A stretch of DNA of 64,000 bases from Streptomyces yatensis (GCF_018069625.1 NZ_CP072941.1:1178001-1242000), one strand, 5' to 3'. Shown: positions 51,405 to 60,703, counted from the stretch's first letter. Numbers and translations: made by a program. Notes: generated from the sequence alone by a model not told the origin.

Positions 51405-51570
51405 TCAGTATCGGCCTCCGGCGCCCCACCCGGAACACCGGACGCACCGGGAGCCTGCACGCCGATCCTGTCGTACGTTGGCAGAAGACCCACGGCAAAG
51501 GTGACGGCCCACATCCCGCACAGGGTCGTGACCAGCATGGTCTTGAGGAACTCGGACTCGGGGACAACAG
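51392..51570 (-). pseudogene. Decayed MFS (MHS-type) transporter fragment
   Basis: Read on the minus strand, this span encodes TMLVTTLCGMWAVTF and then FAVGLLPTYDRIGVQAP. That closely resembles the segment around helices 3-4 of metabolite:H+ symporters (compare LIGVLPTYDTVGAAAP in the intact MFS protein at 28446-29843). There is no start codon in a sensible place, no other helices remain, and the frame ends at 51392 inside the GntR palindrome. The GH3 gene begins 26 bp beyond, so a deletion or insertion probably removed the rest. It could be chance, but the match extends over about 30 residues. Confidence 0.5.
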
Positions 51571-51595
51571 ATCGCCGAAGGCCAGGACGAAGACC

Positions 51596-53881
51596 ATGAA
51601 TGATGTGCGCAGACGTACGGTGCTCGCCGCGGCCGGAGGGACGGCCATCGCGGGCAAGGCCGCGACCGCCCGGGCAAGGGCCCCGGGCGCCCCCACCTCC
51701 GACGCGCCCCGGCCGGGGCCGGAATCCGGCCCGTACGAGACCAGGATTCGGGCCCTGATGGCGCGGATGACCATCGACGAGAAGCTCGGCCAGCTGCAGC
51801 AGTTCGCCTGGACCGGCGACACCGGGCCCGGCGGCGGGCAGACCGCCGCCGCGGAGAAGGCGGCCCGCGGGGGCAGGCTCGGCTCGGTGCTCAACATCTA
51901 CGGGGCCCGCACCACCAACACCCTGCAGCGGATGGCCGTCGAGAAGTCCCGGTTGGGCATTCCCCTGATCTTCGGCCTCGATGTCATCCATGGCATGTGG
52001 ACCACCTTTCCCATCCCCCTCGGCCAGGCCGCCGCCTTCGACCCCGCGGTGGCCGAGTGGGACGCGGAGGTCTCGGCCAGGGAGGCCCGCTCCAACGGTG
52101 TGCACTGGGCGTTCTCCCCGATGATGGACGTCACCCATGAACCGCGCTGGGGGCGGATCGCCGAGGGCGACGGCGAGGACCCGTATCTGGCGGCGGCGCT
52201 CGCGGCCGCCAAGACCCGCGGCTACCAGGGCGACGACCTCCGCTCCCGGCACCGCCTCGCGGCCTGCGCCAAGCACATGATCGCCTACGGGGGCGTCGAG
52301 GGCGGCCGCGACTACAACACGGTGGATGTCTCCGAGGCCCGGCTGCGCAACTTCTACCTCCCCCCGTTCAGGGCGGCCCTGGACGCCGGAGTGGCCACCG
52401 TCATGGCGAGTTTCAACACCGTCAGCGGGGTCCCCGCGCACGGCTACCGGCATGCGCTGACCGACATCCTCAAGGAGGAGTGGGGCTTCCGCGGCTTTGT
52501 CGTCAGCGACTACAACGGCGTCCAGGAAATGATCGTCCATGGCTATGCCGCCGACCGCTCCGACGCGGCCCGGCTGGCCTTCAACGCCGGGATCGACATG
52601 GAGATGGCCAGCACCACCATCAACGAGTACGGCAAGCGGCTGCTGCGCAGCGGGCAGATCACCATGGACCGGCTGGACGACGCGGTGGCCCGCATCCTGC
52701 GCCTGAAGTTCCGGCTCGGGCTCTTCGAGCACCCCTACGCGGACGAGGACACGGCGATCGCCGGGCCCACGAAGGCATCCCGGGCGGCGGCACGCGAGGC
52801 GGCCGGGCGCACCATGGTGCTGCTCAAGAACGAGAAGTCCACGCTCCCCCTGGACCGATCGGGCTCCATCGCCGTCGTCGGCCCCTTCGCCGACTCCACC
52901 GACCTGCGCGGCTCCTGGGCCGGGACGTGGGCCGACGCGTTCCGCCCGGTCACCGTCCTGGACGCGATCAAGGACGCGGCACCGAAGGCCAGTGTCAGCC
53001 ATGTCGAGGGCGTGGACGCCTCCGGACGGAGCACCCGGGGCATCGCCCGGGCGGCCTCGGCGGCCCGGGCGACCGATGTGACCGTGGTGGTGGTCGGGGA
53101 GGCGGCGACGCTCAGCGGGGAGGCGTCGGTGCGCAGTGACCTCGGTCTGCCCGGCCGGCAGGAGCGGCTGATCACCGCGATCGCGGACACCGGCGCGCCG
53201 TTCGTGGTGGTGCTGCTCAGCGGGCGTCCGCTGACGATGGGCGGCTGGCTGGACCGCACCCCCGCCGTGCTGCAGGCGTGGCATCCGGGGATCGAGGGCG
53301 GCAACGCCATCGCGGATGTGCTCTTCGGCACCGTGAACCCCGGTGGCAAGCTCCCGGTGACCTTCCCGCGCACGGTCGGGCAGATCCCCATCTACTACAA
53401 CCACGAGAACACCGGACGCCCCTACGACCGGGCCAACCACTACACCTCCAAGTATCTGGACCTGGCCTACGGACCCCAGTTCCCCTTCGGCCACGGCCTC
53501 AGCTACACCACCTTCGACATCGGCGAACCACGGCTCAGCGTCAGCCGCGTCCGGGCCGAGGCGCTGCGCAAGGGCGACACCGTCGAGGTGGCGGTCGCGG
53601 TGCGCAACACCGGGCGCCGCAAGGGCGATGAGGTGGTGCAGCTGTACATCCGCGATCCGGTGGCGAGCATCGTGCAACCGGTGCGCAGGCTCAGCGGTTT
53701 CCGCCGGGTCAGCCTCGGCGCCGGGAAGGCCACCACCGTCCGCTTCCGGCTGAGCGCCGAGGAGCTGGGCTTCTGGACCCAGGACCCGCACGGCAGGTTC
53801 CTGCTGCAGAAGGGCGAGATCCGGGTCTTCGCGGGCAACAGCTCGCTGGCGAAGGGGGGTCGCACCCTCACCATCACCTGA
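51596..53881 (+). CDS. Secreted GH3 beta-glucosidase-like enzyme
   Basis: A 761-residue glycoside hydrolase family 3 protein. The N-terminus RRRTVLAAAGGTAIAG looks like a Tat signal with a possible cut near ARARA. The (beta/alpha)8 domain has IPLIFGLDVIHGMWT, FSPMMDVTHEPRWGRIAEGDGEDP and the nucleophile Asp in GFVVSDYNGVQEM. The second domain has TMVLLKNEKSTLPL and VVLLSGRPLTMGGWL, and a C-terminal FnIII-like domain contains DEVVQLYIRDPV. It should release glucose or related sugars from oligosaccharides outside the cell. The ATG at 51596 follows AGGACGA. No transporter is adjacent, but an MFS remnant lies upstream. Confidence 0.93.
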   Translation: MNDVRRRTVLAAAGGTAIAGKAATARARAPGAPTSDAPRPGPESGPYETRIRALMARMTIDEKLGQLQQFAWTGDTGPGGGQTAAAEKAARGGRLGSVLNIYGARTTNTLQRMAVEKSRLGIPLIFGLDVIHGMWTTFPIPLGQAAAFDPAVAEWDAEVSAREARSNGVHWAFSPMMDVTHEPRWGRIAEGDGEDPYLAAALAAAKTRGYQGDDLRSRHRLAACAKHMIAYGGVEGGRDYNTVDVSEARLRNFYLPPFRAALDAGVATVMASFNTVSGVPAHGYRHALTDILKEEWGFRGFVVSDYNGVQEMIVHGYAADRSDAARLAFNAGIDMEMASTTINEYGKRLLRSGQITMDRLDDAVARILRLKFRLGLFEHPYADEDTAIAGPTKASRAAAREAAGRTMVLLKNEKSTLPLDRSGSIAVVGPFADSTDLRGSWAGTWADAFRPVTVLDAIKDAAPKASVSHVEGVDASGRSTRGIARAASAARATDVTVVVVGEAATLSGEASVRSDLGLPGRQERLITAIADTGAPFVVVLLSGRPLTMGGWLDRTPAVLQAWHPGIEGGNAIADVLFGTVNPGGKLPVTFPRTVGQIPIYYNHENTGRPYDRANHYTSKYLDLAYGPQFPFGHGLSYTTFDIGEPRLSVSRVRAEALRKGDTVEVAVAVRNTGRRKGDEVVQLYIRDPVASIVQPVRRLSGFRRVSLGAGKATTVRFRLSAEELGFWTQDPHGRFLLQKGEIRVFAGNSSLAKGGRTLTIT

Positions 53882-54082
53882 CCCCTGACCCCTGACCAGC
53901 GGTCTGTAACCGACTTCACCAGCGCAGCGGCCGGATTACTTGTAGGGTGCATGCTGACCGCTACGCACCCGGAAGACGCCCTTGATGACCGCCGCGCCCT
54001 GGCCCTCGACCACCACGACGAGCGGACGAGACCCCGCGGCACACCGCGCCGGACGCTCCGGCCTCGGCGGGGTGGAGGCCCA

Positions 54083-55003
54083 GTGGGCGGTGTGATCACC
54101 GGCTTCGGCGTCATCGCGTCCATCATCGTCGTCGGCTACGTCATCGGATGCCGCCGCTCCCTGGGCGAGCACGGCCGGGAGGTGCTCACCAAGCTCTCGT
54201 TCGATGTCGCCTCCCCCGCGCTGCTGTTCACCACGCTCTCCAGGGCCGACCTCTCCGCCATCATCTCCACCCCGCTGCTGGTGACAGCCCTGAGCACCTT
54301 CGTGGTGGCGGGTACGTTCGTCGCCGTGGGCGCCGTACGGCGGTGGAGCGTGGGCCGGACGACGATCGGCGCGCTGTGCGCGAGCTATGTGAACGCGGGC
54401 AACCTCGGCATCCCCATCGCGATGTACGTCCTCGGCGACGCGAGCCTGATCGCGCCGGTGCTGCTCTTCCAGCAACTCGTCATGACCCCGATCGCCCTGA
54501 CGGTCATCGACCTCAGCCGCCCCGACCGGCGGCCCTCGCTGCTCCGCAGGCTGACCACGCCGTTCCGCAATCCCATCGTGATCGGCTCACTGTCCGGCGT
54601 CCTCGTGTCCGCCACGGGCTGGCGGATCCCCGGGCCCGTCACCGAACCGCTCTCACTGCTGGGCGGCATGGCCGTGCCCGCCGTCCTGCTGGCGTTCGGG
54701 ATCTCGCTGCCGGGCAGTCAACTCCCCGGGCGCGGCGAGGAACGCGGGCCGGTGCTGCTGTCGGTGGCGCTGAAGTCCTTCGCCCAGCCGGTGGTGGCCT
54801 GGGCCATCGCGGCGGGGGTGTTCGGGCTGGACGGCCCGGCGCTCTTCGCCGCCGTCGTCACCTCCGCGCTACCGGCGGCTCAGAACCTGTTCACCTACGC
54901 CTCACGGTATGAGACCGCCACCATCCTGGCCCGTGAGTCGATCCTGCTGTCCACGCTGCTCGCGGCGCCGGTGCTGATGACGGTCGCCGCGCTGCTGGGC
55001 TGA
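54083..55003 (+). CDS. AEC family transporter
   Basis: A 306-residue membrane protein with about ten helices in two halves. ITGFGVIASIIVVGYVIG and LTKLSFDVASPALLFTTLSR at the N-terminus, SYVNAGNLGIPIAMYVLGD in the middle and LPAAQNLFTYASRYE near the end are the conserved blocks of the auxin-efflux-carrier/malonate-type family. The substrate is unknown. The GTG at 54083 has GGAGG four bases upstream; a GTG at 54092 is also possible. An in-frame ATG at 53951 would add an Arg-rich non-membrane stretch and sits directly after a -10-like TAGGGT, so it was rejected. Confidence 0.9.
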   Translation: MGGVITGFGVIASIIVVGYVIGCRRSLGEHGREVLTKLSFDVASPALLFTTLSRADLSAIISTPLLVTALSTFVVAGTFVAVGAVRRWSVGRTTIGALCASYVNAGNLGIPIAMYVLGDASLIAPVLLFQQLVMTPIALTVIDLSRPDRRPSLLRRLTTPFRNPIVIGSLSGVLVSATGWRIPGPVTEPLSLLGGMAVPAVLLAFGISLPGSQLPGRGEERGPVLLSVALKSFAQPVVAWAIAAGVFGLDGPALFAAVVTSALPAAQNLFTYASRYETATILARESILLSTLLAAPVLMTVAALLG

Positions 55004-55263
55004 GCCCGGCCCCACTGCGGCCGCTCGGGGCAGGTGTTCGCCGCGGTGTGCCGCCGCGCGGACCCGTCGGGGAAGAACTTTGTTTGCCCCCCAGGGCCCA
55101 GGGCAGGCGGATACTCGTGCTTCGGACCGTAGGCACGCACCGCGGGAGCAGTCTGTATTGCTCCACACCGCGGCGGCGCGCCGGTCAGCACGTCCCCGTG
55201 AACCCTCCCGCGATGCACCCCGGTCCCAGGTGACCCGTCAGCCCATCGCAGGAGGTGTGTTCC

Positions 55264-56082
55264 GTGACGACCGCGACGCAGGACATGGCACGGCCCCAGA
55301 CCGGCCCCACGAAGCACCCGCATGACGACGCGCCCGACACCAGCGCCGAGTTCGCGGAAATGGCCCGTCTCCCCGACGGGCCGGAGAAGGAGGCGCTGCG
55401 CCGTCGGGTGGTGGAGGCATGGATGCCGATGGCCGAACGGCTGGCCCGGCAGTACCGCAACCGCGGTGAATCCCTGGAGGACCTGCAGCAGGTGGCCGCG
55501 CTCGGTCTGGTGAAGGCCGTCAAGCGGTACGACCCGGAACACGGCACCGCCTTCGCCGGGTTCGCGGTGCCCACCATCGTCGGCGAGATCAAGCGCCACT
55601 TCAGGGACCACCTGTGGGTGCTGCACGTCCCCCGCCGGGTCCAGGACCTGCGCAACCGGGTGCGGGCCGCCCACCGGGAGCTGTCCCATTCGGCGGACGA
55701 CCGGCCGCCGCGGACCCAGGACATCGCCGAGCGCACCGGACTGACCGAGAAGGAAGTGCGGGCCGGTATGGAGGCCATGGGCAGCTTCACCCCGCTCTCC
55801 CTGGACGCCCAGCTGACCGGCTCCGACGACGGCTACTCCCTGGCCGACACGCTCGGCGCCCAGGAGACGGCGTACGACCGGGTGGTGGACCGCGAGGCCG
55901 TGCGCCCCGGTCTGAGCCGGCTCCCCGACCGGGAGCGCCAGATCCTCTACATGCGGTTCTTCTGCGATATGACACAGAGCCGGATCGCCGAGCAGCTGGG
56001 CATATCGCAGATGCACGTCTCACGGCTCATCAACCGCACCTGCTCGACACTGCGCGATCAGGCGCTGGCCGAGGCCGGCTGA
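55264..56082 (+). CDS. SigB/SigF-type RNA polymerase sigma factor
   Basis: A 272-residue group 3 sigma factor of the general stress/sporulation type. Region 2: ARQYRNRGESLEDLQQVAALGLVKAVKRYD and FAGFAVPTIVGEIKRHFRD. Region 3: LWVLHVPRRVQDLRNRV. Region 4: LSRLPDRERQILYMRFF and QSRIAEQLGISQMHVSRLI. AGGAGG eight bases upstream sets the GTG at 55264. No anti-sigma gene is adjacent; control would come from an RsbW-like partner elsewhere. Several nearby genes (SDR, DUF2267, HdeD-type) are of the kind such factors switch on. Confidence 0.95.
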   Translation: MTTATQDMARPQTGPTKHPHDDAPDTSAEFAEMARLPDGPEKEALRRRVVEAWMPMAERLARQYRNRGESLEDLQQVAALGLVKAVKRYDPEHGTAFAGFAVPTIVGEIKRHFRDHLWVLHVPRRVQDLRNRVRAAHRELSHSADDRPPRTQDIAERTGLTEKEVRAGMEAMGSFTPLSLDAQLTGSDDGYSLADTLGAQETAYDRVVDREAVRPGLSRLPDRERQILYMRFFCDMTQSRIAEQLGISQMHVSRLINRTCSTLRDQALAEAG

Positions 56083-56243
56083 GCCGGGGGGGCGGCCCGG
56101 CCGGGGCGCGCGTTGCGCCGCTGGAACGATGTGCATCGCCTTAGTGGGTGACCGTGGCGCCGTGGGGAGCGGCGGCTCCCCCCACGGACTGCGAGGGTCG
56201 GTGCGGCGGGTGACGGACGCCCAAGCGAAGGAGACGAAAGCCA

Positions 56244-57083
56244 GTGAACACCAATCCCGAGCGTCCTCCTCCGGTACACGCCCCGGAGCTCCTCAAGGGC
56301 CAGAAGGCGCTGGTGACCGGGGGGAACTCGGGGATCGGGAAGGCGACCGCGATCGCCCTGGGGCGGTCCGGAGCGGATGTGGTGGTCAACTACGTCAGCG
56401 ACCGGCCGGCCGCCGAAGCCGTCGTCACCGAGGTCCAGAGCCACGGTGTGCGCTCCTACGCCCATCAGGCGGATGTGTCCCAGGAGGACCAGGTCATCGA
56501 CATGGTGTCCACGATGATCGACCGGCTGGGCACGATCGACATCCTCGTCGCCAACGCGGGGCTCCAGCGGGATGCCCCCACGGTGGAGATGACACTGGAG
56601 CAGTGGGAGAAGGTCATCTCCGTCAACCTCACCGGCCAGTTCCTCTGCGCCAGGGAGGCGATCAAGGAGTTCCTGCGGCGCGGAGTGGTCCCGGAGGTGT
56701 CGCGAGCGGCCGGGAAAATCATCTGCATGAGCTCGGTCCACCAGACCATCCCATGGGCGGGCCATGTGAACTACGCCTCCTCCAAGGGCGGCGTGGCGCT
56801 GCTGATGCAGACCCTGGCCCAGGAGTTCGCCCCCCAGAAGATCAGGGTGAACGCGATCGCGCCGGGCGCCATCAAGACCCCGATCAACCGCAGTGCCTGG
56901 GAGACCCCCGAGGCGCGGACCGCCCTCCTGGAGCTCATCCCGTACGGCCGGGTCGGCGATCCCCTGGACATCGCCAACGCCGCCGTGGTCCTGGCTTCCG
57001 ACCTGTGCGACTACGTGGTGGGCACCACCATCTACGTCGATGGCGGCATGACCCTCTTCCCGGGTTTCGCCACCGGCGGCTGA
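56244..57083 (+). CDS. SDR-family oxidoreductase (glucose 1-dehydrogenase-like)
   Basis: A 279-residue short-chain dehydrogenase. The cofactor motif KALVTGGNSGIGKATAIAL is followed by ILVANAGLQRDAP (NAG), the catalytic Ser in IICMSSVHQ, the YASSK Tyr/Lys pair in NYASSKGGVALL and VNAIAPGAIKTPIN. It resembles glucose 1-dehydrogenase and stress-induced YhdF/YghA-type proteins. The GTG at 56244 is 161 bp after the sigma factor gene on the same strand; a role in stress physiology is inference. Confidence 0.93.
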   Translation: MNTNPERPPPVHAPELLKGQKALVTGGNSGIGKATAIALGRSGADVVVNYVSDRPAAEAVVTEVQSHGVRSYAHQADVSQEDQVIDMVSTMIDRLGTIDILVANAGLQRDAPTVEMTLEQWEKVISVNLTGQFLCAREAIKEFLRRGVVPEVSRAAGKIICMSSVHQTIPWAGHVNYASSKGGVALLMQTLAQEFAPQKIRVNAIAPGAIKTPINRSAWETPEARTALLELIPYGRVGDPLDIANAAVVLASDLCDYVVGTTIYVDGGMTLFPGFATGG

Positions 57084-57129
57084 CCGGGAGCCACGGCGCG
57101 GCGGGCAAATGTCGGGAAGACTGGCGCAC

Positions 57130-57771
57130 ATGTCCGAGGCCTCCGTTTCCCTCACCCATCCCGTCCCCTACTACGCCCAGTGGGAGTCGGCCGCCCTGGT
57201 GCCCGACATCATCGCGGGCACCCGGTCGGCGGCCGACGACCCGCTGTGGCAGAAGTCCGGGGCGGCGAGCCGGGAGGAGTACGCGTTCTGGTCGTGGCGG
57301 CTGTGCGGGATGGCGTGTCTGCGCATGGCCCTGGAGCACTGGTGTGACACCGCGCCGCCCGCGGTGACGCTCGCCGAGGAGTGTGTCGAGGCGGGGGCCT
57401 ATGTGCGCCATCCGGACCGGGTGGACGGGCTCGTCTACGCCCCGTTCGCCGCCTACGCGCTGCGGCGCTGGGGGCTGTTCGCCGAGTCCCGGCCGCGGCT
57501 GCCGGCCGAGGAGTTGCCGGGACATCTCGCGGCCGGGCGGCTCGCGATGCTCTCCGTCCACCCCTCGCTGCGCACCCTGGACCCGCGGCCGCCGCACCGG
57601 GGCGGCCATCTGGTGCTGGCGGTCGGCGCCACCCCGGACCATCTCCTCGTACACAACCCGTCGGGCTTCCCGGACGGCTCCCAGCGCTTCGCCGAGGTCC
57701 CCTGGACCGACCTCGGGCGGTTCTACGCGGAGCGGGGTGTTCTGCTCGGGCCGGGTGAGCACCGGCCGTAG
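57130..57771 (+). CDS. C39-like cysteine peptidase domain protein
   Basis: A 213-residue protein with a papain-like C39 layout. VPYYAQWES at the N-terminus, WSWRLCGMACLRMALEHW with the likely catalytic Cys, HRGGHLVLAVGATPDHLLVHNP with the catalytic His and an Asn/Asp following, match the C39_2 group found in actinomycetes. No signal peptide is seen, so it may be cytoplasmic; substrate unknown. GGAAG precedes the ATG at 57130; an ATG at 57109 without ribosome site is also in frame. Confidence 0.88.
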   Translation: MSEASVSLTHPVPYYAQWESAALVPDIIAGTRSAADDPLWQKSGAASREEYAFWSWRLCGMACLRMALEHWCDTAPPAVTLAEECVEAGAYVRHPDRVDGLVYAPFAAYALRRWGLFAESRPRLPAEELPGHLAAGRLAMLSVHPSLRTLDPRPPHRGGHLVLAVGATPDHLLVHNPSGFPDGSQRFAEVPWTDLGRFYAERGVLLGPGEHRP

Positions 57772-57901
57772 GGCCTCGCGTCGTCGGGGGGTCCTGGTGG
57801 CGGGCACACCGTGTCACTCGTGCGCACCGTTGCGGTTACCGCCGGGCCGGGTACCCATGTGGTTCCCGTAGATCATCGACGCACCTTCCCAGGGAGCCGC
57901 A

Positions 57902-58729
57902 GTGAAAATCGGCGTATCCACGTTCGTCACCGACCAGGGCATCCGGCCCGCTCCGCTGGGGCGGGCCCTCGATGAGCGCAGGTTCGACTCGCTCTTCCTC
58001 GCGGAGCACAGCCATATCCCGGTGGAGCGCCGCACCCCCTATCCGGGAGGCGGAGACCTGCCGGAGATCTACTACCGTACGCTCGACCCGTTCGTGACGC
58101 TGGCCTCGATCGCCGCGGTCACCCGCCATCTCCTGCTGGGGACCGGTATCGCCCTGGTGGCGCAACGGGACCCGATCACCACCGCCAAGGAAGTGTCCTC
58201 CCTCGACCTGGTCTCCGACGGAAGAGCCGTCTTCGGGGTCGGCGCCGGCTGGAACCGCGAGGAGATGGAGAACCACGGGACGGATCCCTCCACCCGGGGC
58301 CGGCTGGTGAACGAGCGGCTGCGCGCCATCCGTGAGCTGTGGACGAAGGAGAAGGCCGAATTCCATGGGGAGTTCGTGAACTTCGACCCCGTCTTCCAGT
58401 GGCCCAAGCCCGTCCAGCGGCCACATCCGCCGATCTATGTGGGTGGTGGCGGCGACGCCGCGTTCCGGCGGATCGCCGAGCTCGGCGACGCCTGGCTGGC
58501 CAACAGCGAATCCCCCGAGCAGCTGCGACCGCAGATCGAGCGGCTGCGCGAGGTGGCCGGCCGCGAGGTGCCGGTGACGGTGTACGCGGCGCCCGAGGAC
58601 CCCGACGTGGTCGAGGGGTATCAGCGCATCGGTGTGGAGCGGGTGCTCTTCTATCTGCCGACGATGCCGGAGGCGGAGACGATCGCCCGGCTGGACGCGA
58701 TGGCCCAGGTCGCCACCCGGTTCCGGTGA
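57902..58729 (+). CDS. LLM-class F420-dependent oxidoreductase
   Basis: A 275-residue luciferase-like protein. FDSLFLAEHSHIPVER, LGTGIALVAQRDPITTAKEVSSLDL-type region, VFGVGAGWNREEMENHG and PPIYVGGGGDAAFRRIAELGD are typical of F420-dependent LLM proteins from mycobacteria and streptomycetes. Its substrate is unknown. The GTG at 57902 is the only start near the first strand (KIGVSTFV). It is 16 bp upstream of a PPOX-class F420 protein gene, so the two are probably co-expressed and share a deazaflavin cofactor. Confidence 0.92.
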   Translation: MKIGVSTFVTDQGIRPAPLGRALDERRFDSLFLAEHSHIPVERRTPYPGGGDLPEIYYRTLDPFVTLASIAAVTRHLLLGTGIALVAQRDPITTAKEVSSLDLVSDGRAVFGVGAGWNREEMENHGTDPSTRGRLVNERLRAIRELWTKEKAEFHGEFVNFDPVFQWPKPVQRPHPPIYVGGGGDAAFRRIAELGDAWLANSESPEQLRPQIERLREVAGREVPVTVYAAPEDPDVVEGYQRIGVERVLFYLPTMPEAETIARLDAMAQVATRFR

Positions 58730-58745
58730 GCCGCCGGGAGACACG

Positions 58746-59177
58746 ATGCCACAGCTGACGAGCGCGCAGGCGCGTGAGCGTTTCGCACGGGCCAGGCTGG
58801 CCCGGCTGGCGACCGTCGGCGCCGAGGACCGCCCGCACCTGGTGCCGGTGGTCTTCGCGCTGACCGGCGACACCGTGGTGACGGCCGTCGACCACAAGCC
58901 GAAGCGGACGACGCGGCTGCGGCGTCTGGACAACATCCGCGCCCACCCCGCCGTATGCCTCCTGGTGGACGACTACGACGAGAACTGGGACCACCTGTGG
59001 TGGGCGCGGGGGGACGGCACGGCCCGCGTCCTGCCCCCGGCGGACGAGTCGGCGCTGTCCTCGGAGTACATCCGGCTGCTCGTGAACACCTACCCGGCCC
59101 AGTACGGGGACCGGCCGCCGCGCGGGCCGGTCGTGGAGATCACCGTCGGCCGGTGGAGCGGCTGGCGGGCCGTCTGA
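58746..59177 (+). CDS. PPOX-class F420-dependent oxidoreductase (TIGR03668 type)
   Basis: A 143-residue split-barrel protein: RFARARLARLATVGAEDRPHLVPVVFAL, VVTAVDHKPKRT and HPAVCLLVDDYDENWDHLWW, the pattern of the TIGR03668 subgroup. These bind F420 or FMN and reduce small substrates or biliverdin-like compounds. GGGAGA sits before the ATG. It is directly downstream of the LLM F420-dependent gene. Confidence 0.9.
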   Translation: MPQLTSAQARERFARARLARLATVGAEDRPHLVPVVFALTGDTVVTAVDHKPKRTTRLRRLDNIRAHPAVCLLVDDYDENWDHLWWARGDGTARVLPPADESALSSEYIRLLVNTYPAQYGDRPPRGPVVEITVGRWSGWRAV

Positions 59178-59198
59178 GCCGCGGCGCCGGCGGACGCG

Positions 59199-59576
59199 TC
59201 AGCGCACGGACTCCGCCATCTTCGCGTACTCGCTGCCCAGCTGGGACATGGCGTGGTCGTACTCCTCGGCGGAGACCGCCTCCCGGAGCGTGGCGAGGAC
59301 CGCACGCACACCTCGGTCGGCCTCCGACTCGGACAGCCCGGTGCGCTCATGCACCCTGCGGACCGACTCGTCGGGGTCGAAGATCTCCATGTCCCCTTCC
59401 CCTCGCTGCAGGGACTCCCGGAGGTGTTCGGGCAGCTCCAGGGCGAGATCGCGGGCCTCGCCCGCACTCAGGCGGGCCGCCAGGGTCTCGAGCGTGGCAC
59501 GGGTGACGTCGGCCGCTTCCTGCCGTGAGAGCTGGGTGCGGTCCGCCACTGTCTGGAAAAACTCCCTGTCGTCCAT
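59199..59576 (-). CDS. DUF2267 domain protein
   Basis: A 125-residue helical protein: QLSRQEAADVTRATLETLAARLSAGEARDLALELPEHL and then VRRVHERTGLSESEADRGVRAVLATLREAVS, two similar helical units that are diagnostic for DUF2267. The function is unknown; such proteins are common in stress regulons. AGGGAGG precedes the ATG at 59576. It is convergent with the PPOX gene and divergent from the HdeD-type gene. Confidence 0.9.
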   Translation of the reverse strand: MDDREFFQTVADRTQLSRQEAADVTRATLETLAARLSAGEARDLALELPEHLRESLQRGEGDMEIFDPDESVRRVHERTGLSESEADRGVRAVLATLREAVSAEEYDHAMSQLGSEYAKMAESVR

Positions 59577-59744
59577 GCGGGCCTCCCTATGACGCGCCCA
59601 GGACACGGCCTCATCCACCACCTTGCCATGCGTGACCGCCGCCCGCGAGGCACTACCCGGTGTCATCAGGCGCGGGCACGGGCGCGGGTGGACGATGGTT
59701 CTGTGGGGCTACGGCCATCCTGTTCCCCCAGGAGGTGGACGACC

Positions 59745-60458
59745 ATGACTTACTCCTCCGACAGTCCGCACGGCGCCGAACAGCCGAGAGGGGAGCCCTC
59801 CGGCCGGCCGGGAGAGCGGCCCTTCGGCGAGGGCACGCCGTACGCCACGTTGCAGAACATACTCTCCGATACCGCCTGGCAGGTCCTGGTGGCCGCGGGT
59901 CTGGTGGCGATCGTGCTGGGCATCATGGTGCTGGCGTGGCCGGGGGCCACGCTGGTGGTGGTGGGCGCCCTGTTCGGCGCCTATCTGCTGATCAGCGGGA
60001 TCTTCCAGCTGGTCGGGGCCTTCGGCGCGCATATACCGAGGCATCTGCGGGTGCTGAGTTTCGTCACCGGGGCACTGAGCGTGCTGCTCGGGCTGCTCTG
60101 CTTCCGGGGTCCGGCCCAGTCGATCCTGCTGCTCGCGCTGTGGATCGGCTTCTCCTGGCTGATCCGGGGCGTGATGCAGACCGCCACGGCGATCTCCGCT
60201 GAGGGCATGCCCGCCCGGGGCTGGCAGCTGTTCCTCGGTGCGCTCACCATCCTGGGCGGGATCATCCTGATCGTGGCGCCCTTCGGCTCGATCACGGCGC
60301 TGACCGTGGTGGCCGGCATCTGGCTGCTCGCCCTGGGCATCATCGAGATCATGCACGGCATCCAGTTGCGCACCCATCTCGGCGGCGGTGCACCCCGCGC
60401 GGAGCACCGGGGTCTGCACTTCCCCCGCTTCCGCTCACAGCCGCATCCGCAGGCGTAG
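59745..60458 (+). CDS. HdeD/DUF308 family membrane protein
   Basis: A 237-residue membrane protein with six helices arranged as three similar pairs: VLVAAGLVAIVLGIMVLAWP, TLVVVGALFGAYLLISGIFQ, FVTGALSVLLGLLCF, LLLALWIGFSWLIRG, LFLGALTILGGIILIVAPF and VAGIWLLALGIIEIMHG. This is the DUF308/HdeD pattern, linked to acid-stress resistance in enterobacteria but not characterised here. AGGAGG precedes the ATG at 59745. Confidence 0.92.
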   Translation: MTYSSDSPHGAEQPRGEPSGRPGERPFGEGTPYATLQNILSDTAWQVLVAAGLVAIVLGIMVLAWPGATLVVVGALFGAYLLISGIFQLVGAFGAHIPRHLRVLSFVTGALSVLLGLLCFRGPAQSILLLALWIGFSWLIRGVMQTATAISAEGMPARGWQLFLGALTILGGIILIVAPFGSITALTVVAGIWLLALGIIEIMHGIQLRTHLGGGAPRAEHRGLHFPRFRSQPHPQA

Positions 60459-60544
60459 CCGGGCCGTCGCGATGGCCGCTCACGGCCGCCGCGACGGTGC
60501 GGGACGGTCAGGGGCTCCGGCTCGGGACGGGGTGGCGGGGCGGG

Positions 60545-60703
60545 TCAGCGGGTCTGCACCCACCACGCCATCAGGCCGATGGCCGCGGTGCCGCAGGCGT
60601 ACGACGCGCCGCGGACGAAGTTGGCGGCCGCGAGTCGGCCGTATCGACGCCATCTGCTGGTGGAACGGCTGGGTACCGGTGGGCGAACCTCCATGGTGTG
60701 CAT
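60545..60703 (-). CDS. Small membrane protein of 52 residues
   Basis: The ORF starts MHTMEVRPPVPSRSTSRWRR and ends with one hydrophobic segment (YACGTAAIGLMAWWVQ) after a basic stretch, giving an N-in small membrane protein. GAAAGGGG seven bases before the ATG supports translation. No family is recognised. It is downstream of the GH2 gene across a 146-bp AT-richer gap that probably contains its promoter. Confidence 0.55.
   Translation of the reverse strand: MHTMEVRPPVPSRSTSRWRRYGRLAAANFVRGASYACGTAAIGLMAWWVQTR

Noticed and set aside
51392..53791. 799-codon minus-strand frame opposite the GH3 gene
   Set aside because: Only its last 60 or so codons (the MFS-like fragment, outside GH3) look protein-like; the rest mirrors the GH3 coding sequence.
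53951..54082. Upstream ATG start for the AEC transporter
   Set aside because: The added 44 residues are Arg/Asp-rich and non-membrane, and the ATG directly follows a -10-like element.
55082..55120. SigB-type promoter (GTTT...GGnTAC) upstream of the sigma factor gene
   Set aside because: The spacing between GTTTGC and GGATAC is about 21 bp, too long for the GTTT-N12-15-GGGTA pattern.
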